41,570 bases of DNA from Chara braunii (taxonomy: Eukaryota; Streptophyta; Charophyceae; Charales; Characeae), in assembly GCA_003427395.1 (NCBI GenBank), contig BFEA01000021.1, forward strand, positions 1,079,020-1,120,589. Reading direction: 5' to 3'. Shown piece after piece: positions 10,211-18,662 of the stretch. Position numbers and translations under genes: made by a program. Numbering within the stretch: the first letter of the stretch is position 1; every line of letters starts with the position of its first letter. Below the pieces are notes generated by a model. That model was not told the DNA's origin. It searched no databases and saw nothing but the letters and a program-made list of their open reading frames with translations.

Positions 10211-11646
10211 ACCAAAATTAGTAAAATTTGGGCCCCAGACCCAAATTTCACTGTGCCGTACTGCCGTTGTCCCGCAAAGTCATTGGGTCTGTCCCGTGGG
10301 ACCAACACCAGCCAGATTTTTCTCCTTGCGCTCCTCTGCAGACCTTCAGCCTCTCCTCACGTTGCCTCAGGCAGCAGCTCTAGCAGCCAGCAACACTCAA
10401 GTGTGCTCGTCACACACTTACATCACGAGTGCATTGTGTGGCAGCTGGGGGGCAGCTGCCTGTTTTATATTGGCTGAGGAGGGCAGGACGTCACTCCAGC
10501 CCCCAGGCAAAATCGCGGGTTCACTGTGAGCCCTTGCCAGGATCTAGGGTTGATAGTGGCCGCACCACAGCCACAACCTTAGTGTGAGGCAGTTTCTTTA
10601 ACTGCCATTATTTTATTTTTCTTTTCTTTTCCCCAGCTATCTCGAAATCTCACGAGATAGCTGGGCTCCTGCCATTTCTAAATCTGTTTTTCTTTTATTT
10701 TTCTGATAAGGGGTTGGAGAGATACAACCCCTTTCAGTTTGATGTATCTGGATTTTTTTCCTAGGGCATATACATCGGGGAAAAGGCTGTACTTAGCCTT
10801 TTCCTTTATGACTCTTCAAATTTAAGGCTCCCTTCAAAAACGGGAGCCTGACAGTTACCTCTGGTAGCTTCTGCTAGAGGTAGCACCACGTGAGGACAAG
10901 CGTCCTCACACAAAATAAAGAAAAAAAAAATGGAAAAAAAATGAAAAAAAAATAATAAAAAAAAAACTTTAACCCCCTCAACTGCAATGCTCCTGGCCGT
11001 GATTTGAGCCAGGAGCATGCAGTTGTTGTCAACTGCCTGTCCCTTCCCTCTGCTGCCCTCCCCTGAAAACGGGGAGTACAGTTGTCAGGTTGGGAGGAGT
11101 AGGGAAAAAACTCCTGAAAATTCACGAGTTCAAATCCCGACAGGCTCAGAACGGGGTGCAAAAAGTACCCCGACTTTGATGAATTTTAAAAAAATATTCG
11201 GTAAATACAAAAATCTAAAACAATTTTTGCACATGGCCTAGGTGCCTGACTACCTACAGAAAAATAATCAAGGCCAACAAAATTGTTTTACGCCACGAAA
11301 ACAATAGTGGCGCAAACAAAAAAATACAGTTTTTCAAAAAAACTCATATCCCGTTTTTCGTTTTCGTTTTCTTTTTCTTTTCTTTTTCTTCTTTTCTTTT
11401 CTTTTCTTTTTCTTGTCACCCCCCTGACAATGGGGAGGCAGCTGACAGGTCGGGAGGAGCAGGTCCTCCTCTCCCCATCCTCTCATTTCTCTCTCTCTTA
11501 CTTTCCACTCAATTTCTCCAACCCCCTCTTGCTTTCCGCGTGTGAACTGTGGGCCGCGAGATCTCAAGATCTTGCAACCACAGTCATCTGTTCAAAACTA
11601 AGTGAGAGCCTTTGTGCTCGCACACAGTCTTCAAAGACTGGTGTGT

Positions 11647-11725
<79 letters not shown>

Positions 11726-11760
11726 NNNNNNNNNNNNNNNNNNNNNNNNNNNNNNNNNNN
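11726..11760. other. Assembly gap (35 N) in a poly(T) tract
   Basis: T run from about 11650 to 11725, then N, then T again. True tract length unknown. Confidence 0.98.
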
Positions 11761-11851
11761 TTTTTTCTGTTGGCTTTGCCAACGATCACGCCCCATCGTG
11801 GCCTGCTATGGCACATCGAGGTACAAACCCGGGTTCAAATCCCTACCAGGA

Positions 11852-11903
11852 TTTTTGACCATTTCTCGATTTATGGTATCATCCTTGCGCAGGGGTCATG
11901 CTG
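11852..11903 (-). pseudogene. U6 snRNA 3'-half fragment
   Basis: On the minus strand: AGCATGACCCCTGCGCAAGG, ATGATACCATAAATCGAGAA, ATGGTC followed by A-rich sequence. It begins exactly near the U6 AGC triad and abuts, at its 3' side, a tRNA-like B-box sequence (plus strand GGGTTCAAATCCC at 11830-11843). Confidence 0.72.
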
Positions 11904-12774
11904 CAGCCACGCGCCTGTTCCCGACCGTGAGATTTGATGATCTCGCGGCCGAGAATGACCGCGCTTCATGCTGGTGCACTGCGCAACTCCAAAAGAAAAG
12001 GAGCTAGCCCAGACTGCGTATCACCGGCTCGATCCCAGCATCTGCTGGTTGAAAATCCGATGCGGTGCTTGCTGGGCTAACTCTTATCACTGGAGTTAGA
12101 ACAACAACCCTTCCACTTGAAGGGTTGGGCCCAGCAGGTCGCATGCAGTCTGTGGCTCAGCAGACTTCGCTTGCCTGAGGCATTAGGCCCTGCTGCTGCA
12201 TTCCCATAGATGACAGCCCGTCCATGGCTAGGCCTCGGCACCGGCCTATCGGCCCCCTGACTAAAAAAAAACGTGGGTCCGAGAAATAGAAAAAAAGAAC
12301 TTTCTATTCCTCCCGTGTCAAGACCCCGTACTCGACGCGCCGTTCTTTTCAGCCTACCTAGGCCCTGAATCGAGCGGCTTAGCAGCCGCGCATCGTTATT
12401 TTAGGTAGAATAAGTCTAACTTCAACGTTCCCATGTCCGCACGCCGTTGCGGCTTCAACAAAAGCGAAGCATAGTTGGTTACTGCCATTATTCTCATATG
12501 CTGCAGACGTCCGGACTACGGTTCTAAAAGTTTTAGTCTCTCGATCAAAGGCTAGGTCTGAATAAACTTTCAGCAAGCGTCGACCTCATAAAGTCCTTCA
12601 ATTCAACGAAAAAGTCGGACAGTGTCCGACGTTGAAAAACACCGTGACCGTGACTTCCTTTGCTTCAAGTTTCCATTTGGAGAGTGTCAATAGCTTAAAG
12701 TAAAAGAGAATTGGAGAACATTCTGAGTAGGCATGTGGGGCTAATCGCAGATGTACCGTCTGCCTACCCGCCAT

Positions 12775-13464
12775 CTACTGTGAGAGATTCGGGTGTGAGC
12801 ACGTCCGCTGGGATGCAAGGGAATGATAAACTGTCCCTGAGTAGAGTGGCCCAGAGGCAGGGTTTTGAGAGTGGACTGTAGTAGCTACCACGTGGAACTC
12901 CTCTCCGCCTCGGCCTTCAAACTTTTCATTTGAACATTTGCTACTACCACCAAGGTCTGCATCAGGACTCGCCTGACCTAAGCTCACATGTTGGGCTGCA
13001 GCAGGGCAGCGTTCGCCCACTATTTGAGGGGTCAAAATAGTCGTGGCGGCCGTGCAAAGGCACGTTTCATCCGCATCTATTTTCAGGGATGATTGACTTG
13101 GCAGGTGAGTTACTATGCACTCCCTAACCAATTTCGAATTCCATGACCACCGTCTTACTGTTTGGGTTGGCGTGCAATAAACGCCGACTGGGGCCGAAGG
13201 CACAATGGTGAGGCTTACAACGCTGTTACTGCATACATCGTTCGTCGAGCGAGGTATAAGTGCTAAAAACTTATCGAATCCTCTAGTGACTTGCTTTGAA
13301 ATTAAGTAATCAGACGGGGCCACTATGACTATAGGGTGCTGCGCTAGCAACAACGGACGAGGCAGATAGCAAAGCGATAGGCGAAGGCAAGTGAAAAAGG
13401 GGCGGAATGAACCTGGACGGCATACCGCGCCAGGTGCATTCAGGAATGAAGATGGTGAAAGCAA
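12775..13464 (-). CDS. Unrecognised open frame, probably not a gene
   Basis: 229 codons from an ATG, the longest frame that is not built on a tandem repeat outside DDB2. The translation (MLSPSSFLNAPGAVCRPGSF...) has no domain, signal or repeat that I recognise. By my rough estimate a frame this long is uncommon but not rare by chance in 41 kb. It overlaps the hairpin motif at 13405. No neighbouring exons were found. Confidence 0.12.
   Translation of the reverse strand: MLSPSSFLNAPGAVCRPGSFRPFFTCLRLSLCYLPRPLLLAQHPIVIVAPSDYLISKQVTRGFDKFLALIPRSTNDVCSNSVVSLTIVPSAPVGVYCTPTQTVRRWSWNSKLVRECIVTHLPSQSSLKIDADETCLCTAATTILTPQIVGERCPAAAQHVSLGQASPDADLGGSSKCSNEKFEGRGGEEFHVVATTVHSQNPASGPLYSGTVYHSLASQRTCSHPNLSQ
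13405..13444 (+). repeat. Hairpin motif shared with 3590-3632
   Basis: GAATG-A-ACCTGG pairs with CCAGGT-G-CATTC around a small GGaCGGcataCCGcgCC inner fold: 11 pairs with one internal mismatch. The two copies lie 9.8 kb apart in the same orientation. Confidence 0.55.
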
Positions 13465-14834
13465 CGAGTAGGCGAAGTTGAAGATGCCGACTCGCTCGTT
13501 CCTTAGCGGAATCGGGCGAGTGGAGAGGCGATTCCGAGGTTTTGGAGGTGGGTGAGTCCGATGTTGATGTTATATTTAGTGATGGGTTAGTAAATTAGGA
13601 GTTAATAGGGGATAGGTTGTGCGGTGGTCAAAGAGCACGTAGATATGGCGGGGTCGAGAAGGTAGTTCCCACTCGATTCTCAGTAGAATCCAGTGAAAGA
13701 GGTTGGTGAATTGGGGTTGTTGGCCATAGCGAATCCGGTGGAAAGGTCGGTTTTGGAGCTAAAGCTATAAAAAGAAAGTTCGTAAGAAAAAAACGTTGCG
13801 CAGGGATATGGAGGAAAGGAAATAAACGAGGAGGAAATGAGCATTTTTACTCACTTGTGGGCGGAATCAGGCGAGTGGAGGTTCGTTGTGAGGGTTTCTT
13901 GGCACTTCGAAGTGATTGGCCAAGTTAAATTTTGGATATGAATGTTGGTTTAGGCATTGCGAAGAGGGAGAGTCACGCCCGAAAGTGGGGCAGCAAGGCG
14001 TCGATGCATCTAACCATGTTTGGCAGAAGATTCATTTTTATCCTTTGCAGGGAACTCGAATGTGTGGTAGTGACAAACTTCGAGCTATAGGTTGGTTGGC
14101 GTGAATCGCAAACAGACAGCTTTCAATGTCTGAACAAATGTGACCTAAGGAATATACGCGCTGACACACACACTCATACACACAAAGGAAGGGAGGAAGG
14201 GACCTTACCGTTGAAAGTTAGCGAGATGAGATGAACTGAGGGATGAGCTACCGCGCTAAATAGAGCCCGTAGGATCAGTGAGGAGGTTGACAATGCAACC
14301 GTCCTCGATCTAGAGGGAGATTCATTCCCGGATCATAAGTGAAGGTGGGCGCACGAGTATGAAGAATTGCGGGATGCAGTTCACAGTGAAACTGCTGGCA
14401 GGGTCGCCCTCATCATATGCACAGGGGTGGGCCAGATCCCAACAAGGGCTTACTCTCGCATACGTTGCTATACTGGTCCCCGTGTACTCAGGCGTCTTAG
14501 TTGTTTGTTGCGATTGCAAATCTAGTGTCGAAGCTTATCAACCTTTCTCGAGGATGTTATTCTGCCCCTTTGCTATCATGGTTGTTCTTCTCGTATTTTT
14601 CCTCTCAAGCCACTCGCTTAAACTAAGTAGAAGTTTCCGCATCCCATTTCGCCACCACTTCCCAAGATCAAACTATTCAATTAATCGACTGCTCCACTCC
14701 ACCCCTGCCTGACTATCTCTGGCGTCGCTCGCATTTGCTACCAACTTCCATCACTTATCCGCTCGTTCCAGCACTCCCTGCAAGATGACAAGTCACTTGT
14801 GGGACGATGGAGGTATTTGGGACGGTCTAGGAGG
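13465..14834. other. No gene recognised
   Basis: Includes a short (CA)n/(GGAA)n tract around 14165-14200 and a 117-codon frame at 14359-14712 (+) with no domain I recognise. Confidence 0.4.
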
Positions 14835-14933
14835 TGTGGGTCTGCGGCCCAATTGTATGACGTTCTTCTGAGCGATTTGGCACCATCTGCGGTTTGTGTA
14901 TTTACTATTTTATATGGATTGGGCCTGCCCAAC
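14835..14933. mobile_element. Family G element, copy 1
   Basis: ~99 bp from GTGGGTCTGCGGCCCAATT to GGATTGGGCCTGCCCAAC. The ends are imperfect inverted repeats and the sequence recurs at 15490. The two copies enclose a 560-bp unrelated segment. Confidence 0.55.
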
Positions 14934-15489
14934 AATCTCCCTAGGCTGGACTGCGCAGTTGGTGCCAACTCCCATGGTTTAATTTTTCATCCCTGCGGTT
15001 TTTTTTTTTTTTTTTTTTTTTTCATCCCTGTGGTTTTGCGACTTCAACAGCTTCGGGAGTTATCTTTTAAAACCACCGATCAGAGGGAGAGTACTCGTCA
15101 TCGTCGATTTTCTTTATCTACACTTGGCCAATTATTCTTTCAAGATTAGTATTTTCTTTCCAAGATCTGCGACTGGAGCAACCCAGGAGCAACATCAACG
15201 GATTAATCAGGAAGTTCCATTGGGACTCACCCGGCAGGAAGAAGTCCCTCGGCGGCCCGTCCTCCACTACCTCCAGGCGCAGCTATTGTATACGCAACTG
15301 GCGCAGAACAGGGCAGGCTGCGTCAATTCGCGCTGTGCGCTCTCAGGATTTTGTCTGCCAGATGCCGCACCCATAGCGCAGGCAAACCTGCAAGTCACAA
15401 CAAGCAAGTCAGCCAGTTGCTTGGAGGACAAGTCGTTCACCTCGCCAACTTTGGCAAACGGCCCCACCCACCGTCGATTTCCCCTCGGT
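14934..15489. other. Segment between two family G copies; poly(T) insert; no recognised gene
   Basis: Contains a T run at 15001 flanked by CATCCCTGNGGTTTT on both sides. A frame open on the + strand from 15124 has a glutamine-rich look (TQEQHQRINQEVPLGLTRQ) but no domain I recognise. It could be a captured gene fragment between two mobile elements; this is speculation. Confidence 0.35.
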
Positions 15490-15589
15490 GTGTGGGCCTG
15501 CGGTCCAATTCTATGACTCTCGTCTGAGCTATCTGGTATCGTCTGCTATTTGTGCATTTATTATTTTATCTGAATCGGGCCTGCCCAAC
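15490..15589. mobile_element. Family G element, copy 2
   Basis: Same termini (GTGTGGGCCTGCGGTCCAATT..., ...CGGGCCTGCCCAAC) and the same orientation as the copy at 14835, about 80% alike by eye. Confidence 0.55.
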
Positions 15590-15675
15590 AACTCCACATC
15601 CACCAAAAAAGCATGACTGTGGCAAGACTGTGCCGTCGGACTTTCATCGACTCATCAGGCGGGCCTTCTTCTGCG

Positions 15676-15845
15676 CCGAAGAACTCAGGGCCTAGGTCCC
15701 ACTTGCTGCTGTTCTTCATTTCTGGGCACCGAAGAACTCAGGGCCTAGGTCCCACTTGCTGCTGTTCTTCATTTCTGGGCACCGATCTATGTAATCTACG
15801 GTGGACGATAAAGAACACGCGCAAATGGGACCTACCAGTACTCCG
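15676..15845. mobile_element. Possible family B element with 53-bp internal duplication
   Basis: GGGCCTAGGTCCCACTTGCT occurs twice (15676-15728 and 15729-15781 are a 53-bp tandem duplication). A reverse-complementary CGCAAATGGGACCTACCAG lies near 15821, as expected for the other end of a family B element (terminus about CCGGGGGCTAGGTCCCACTT). Confidence 0.5.
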
Positions 15846-15853
15846 GAGCCGTT

Positions 15854-16023
15854 CCGGGGCGTGGTCCCACTAGCAAAGAGGACTGGATCGAATGCCTGCA
15901 TCTGGACGTGTTTAATGAGAGGTGCAGGAAATCGAGATTGAACTGCTGTGCATCTCTGCATAAAACACATCCAGATTCAGGCATTCGATCCGATCCATTT
16001 TGCTAGTGGGACCTCGGCCCCTG
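15854..16023. mobile_element. Family B inverted-repeat element, copy 2
   Basis: ~170-bp inverted-repeat element: CCGGGGCGTGGTCCCACTAG on the left, GCTAGTGGGACCTCGGCCCC on the right. An inner arm (CATCCAGATTCAGGCATTCG) is complementary to the left half. No coding capacity. Confidence 0.78.
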
Positions 16024-16569
16024 CCTTTTCTCGATCTCCACTTTTCATCATAAATTTTGGCGGGGTAACCAGCACAGTTGAACCGGGAGCACGAGGTTGC
16101 TTGGCGGGAACACAATGTTGCTACTCGTAGGCGGGCTCAAGCCACGTAACACACGCGACATCCAGGCAGTCGGGCTATGGCCCGCGCTCGATCACCAAGA
16201 GACCAAAATGCCGAGCGTATCTTTCCTGATTGTAGGCCGAAGTTGAACCCGCCATTCCACACATTCGGCGAGCGGTGCAGCGAGGCGCTAGCCGCCGGTA
16301 ATCTCAAACAAGAGGCGGGCAGTTACGCGAGGGGAAGACAGAAGAGAGCCGAACCCGCTGTTTGCTTCGATCAACATATATGTAACTCCCTCGGTAGCAT
16401 ACTGTTCTCTCGAGCTTCGCGCCGGAAGCTACGTCTCTTCGTCGCCTTCCCTCTCTTCTCTCTTCTCTCTTCTCTTCGTCCAAAGTGTGCTTGTTGACCC
16501 CGGTAACTATAAAGGACATGGGCTTGCCGATTTAGCTGTTGGCCCGTCTTCCATGTCCTTCTCCGGAAA
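16024..16569. other. No gene recognised; short (TCTTC)n tract at 16445-16480
   Basis: Mixed sequence between two family B elements. No coding or RNA feature recognised. Confidence 0.4.
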
Positions 16570-16674
16570 CCGGGGGCTAGGTCCCACTTGCACGAATTAA
16601 GCGATATTGACCGTAGATAGCAAAGATCAACGGCCGAGAGCTCCTAATTTGCGCAAGTGGGACCTTGTCCCGGG
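16570..16674. mobile_element. Family B inverted-repeat element, short copy
   Basis: CCGGGGGCTAGGTCCCACTT on the left and CAAGTGGGACCTTGTCCCGG on the right; 105 bp with an unrelated middle, so only the termini are shared with the longer copies. Confidence 0.75.
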
Positions 16675-16850
16675 CAACTGGTGGGGCTCTGCTAGAAGTT
16701 CAAGCCGAATTAAACTTCCGGTCGGCTAGGAGGATAATGACGTGACGAGTCAGACCACATTTCGACCAGGTTCTCTGTAACTGATGCTTACCAACTGATT
16801 GATGTGGCGCGAGTTTCACGCGAGATTCAGTCAGCACTCTAGCGATGGCG

Positions 16851-17140
16851 GCAGATCGTCGAGCATGATCGGATTGGATACTTCTTCTTCCGACGACTAT
16901 GTCTATCGAGAGAACCAAGTGGAACTAAAGTGGAAGCAAAACGAAGTGAAAGCAAAACCAAGCGGGACTAAGTGGAACCAAGGGGAACCGAGCTGGCAGA
17001 TCGTCGAGCATGATCGGATTGGATACTTCTTCTTCCGACGACTATGTCTATCGAGAGAACCAAGTGGAACTAAAGTGGAAGCAAAACGAAGTGGAAGCAA
17101 AACCAAGCGGGACTAAGTGGAACCAAGGGGAACCGAGCTG
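16851..17140 (+). repeat. 145-bp tandem duplication, nearly identical
   Basis: Units 16851-16995 and 16996-17140 differ by about one base in my reading (GTGAAAGC against GTGGAAGC). Each contains internal GTGGAAGCAAAACGAA-type short repeats. A recent event. Confidence 0.88.
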
Positions 17141-17289
17141 TCGAGTGGAACGAGGGCAAAATGAGTCATCTTAGCGATCTGCTGGCAGATTGAACGTGGC
17201 CATGAATCCCCTCTGAGATACAAGGCGCTCTTTAATGAGCGACGACCTCGATGTCGATCTGCTGTGATCTGTCTTCAGGTTGATCGTAA

Positions 17290-17565
17290 TCTAGCCGAGT
17301 GAACAGTGTGACCCGCCGAGTGGAACAGTGGGACTATGTGGTGGGACTGCAGAGTGGGACTAAGAGCGTGACCAGCCGAGTGGAACAGGGAGATAATGTA
17401 GGACTGGAACCAAGAGTATGACTAGGCGACTGGAACAGTGGGATTACATCGTGGGAACAGAAAGTGGTACCACGAGTGTGACCCTCTGAGAGGAACTGTG
17501 GGACTTTATGGTGTGAAAACGTAGTGTGGGACCAAGAGTGTGACAAGCCGAGTGGAACCGAGATT
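17290..17565 (+). repeat. Degenerate ~60-bp repeats of GAGTGGAACAGTGGGACTA
   Basis: Four to five diverged units of CCGAGTGGAACAGTGGGACT / ATGTGGTGGGAC / CAAGAGTGTGACCAG. Same vocabulary as the end of the 145-bp duplication, within 700 bp of the DDB2 start codon. Confidence 0.65.
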
Positions 17566-17674
17566 CTATACCGACGAACCAGCTTCAGTCGATCTTGAAC
17601 GTGCAGCCATCGATATCGTAGTGACATTCGTTGATCGTGCTACTTAGAAGACCGTGGCCGTTCGTTGATCTTGC

Positions 17675-17783
17675 TACCGTCTCCCCCCGAATACAACGCA
17701 CCCTCATTTTGGCTGCACCGAACCGCAAAGTTAGGTTGTATACAGTCGTTATCAGCGTGCGTTGTCTTCCCGGGAAGACGGTA
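17675..17783. mobile_element. Family A MITE, copy 1 (DDB2 promoter region)
   Basis: Family A is a ~110-bp inverted-repeat element. Its consensus terminus is TA-CCGTCTTCACCCGAATAG and it ends in the reverse complement. This copy runs from TACCGTCTCCCCCCGAATAC to GGGAAGACGGTA and lies about 175 bp upstream of the DDB2 start codon. No transposase is encoded; the TA at both ends fits a Tc1/mariner (Stowaway-like) element. Confidence 0.8.
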
Positions 17784-17958
17784 GCTAGATCCTTGCCGTT
17801 CCTTGATCTTGCTACTTAGATCTTGGCCATTCAACGAGTGTGGCTTGCCAATTAAGATCAACCTTTTTTTTTTTTTTTTTTTACCTCATCAGTCGACTGA
17901 CCGTGGACGTTGATCGAGAGATTGGCAGTAAAGATCGTCCGTCTTCCCTGCCTCGAAA

Positions 17959-18198
17959 ATGCCGATGTCAACTCGGCGTAGGGTGAGGGCAGTGGTAGTG
18001 GAGAGAGAGGGAGAGTCAGACGAAGAGAGCACGAGTGAGGAGGAAGAGGAGGAGGAAGAGGAAGAGGAGCAAGAGGAGGAGGGAGAGGAAGAGGAGGAAC
18101 AGGAGCAAGAGGAAGAGGATCAGCGACGACGGCCTCAGAGGACCGATCCTGGAAGGAAGCCGATCAATATTAAGTTGAAATCAACGAAGGGATGCAAG
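17959..18198 (+). CDS. DDB2: DDB2 exon 1: basic start, acidic tract, first zinc-ligand cysteine
   Basis: 80 codons, phase 0, ending ...KGCK before the donor GTGGGT. Residues 5-14 are arginine-rich and are followed by a nearly uninterrupted Glu/Gln run, encoded by (GAG/GAA)n and therefore prone to length change. The last exon residues join exon 2 to give C-K-V-C-K, the first half of a zinc-binding motif. The reading frame stays open well into the intron (to 18546), but that extension is a pyrimidine-rich, low-complexity translation and is not coding. Confidence 0.85.
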
Positions 18199-18606
18199 GT
18201 GGGTCTTTGTCTGCATCATCCTCTCTCTTTTGTTTCTCTAAGTGTCGTCCCGTTCTCTTTTACTTTGCTCCCTGCGCGCCATTTCTTGAACCTTTGCTAC
18301 AACTTCGCTCACCGGGCTCTACTTTCTCTTTCTTTCTTTTTTTTCTTTTTTTTTTCTCCCTCTCTCTTTCGATCTTTTTCTCTCTCTTCCCCTCTTTTCT
18401 CTCTGTCTTTCTCTCTTCTCCCTCTTTCTCTCGGCCCTCTCCTCTCTTCTTTTTCTCTCTTTCTCTTTCTTATTTTTCTCTCGTCGTTCTCTCTCTATCC
18501 GTTTTTCTCTTTCTTTCTCTTGCTGATTTTCGGTATTCTGTTTTAGGTTTCGCTTACCAAACTGCTTTCTCTCTCCCTCATCTCCTCTCCTCCTCCTCTC
18601 TTCTTC

Positions 18607-18662
<56 letters not shown>

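Larger units (their letters stand above)
10224..12636. repeat. Run of strong hairpins
   Basis: Perfect or one-bulge hairpins: 10224-10248 (9 bp), 10440-10460 (8), 10588-10606 (7), 10632-10665 (13), 10703-10737 (13 with a bulge), 10779-10804 (10), 10825-10849 (8), 10856-10882 (7), 10890-10909 (8), 10979-11025 (18 with one bulge), 11621-11645 (11 with a bulge), 12105-12127 (9), 12285-12308 (8), 12602-12636 (13 with an internal loop), and many with 6 bp. Stem sequences are unrelated to each other. No protein-coding frame; a T tract of about 76 bases and a gap interrupt it at 11650-11760. Confidence 0.75.

Noticed and set aside
9568-10308. 246-codon open frame (-) with VRKCC repeats, and the matching 141-codon frame (+)
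   Set aside because: Both are produced by a 54-bp tandem repeat, a multiple of three, which keeps frames open on both strands. No domain and no flanking coding sequence.
11283-11858. Frames across poly(T) and N at 11.6-11.8 kb
   Set aside because: Poly-Phe or poly-Lys plus gap characters; not coding.
14359-14712. 117-codon frame (+)
   Set aside because: No recognisable domain, no splice-linked neighbours, and a length expected by chance.
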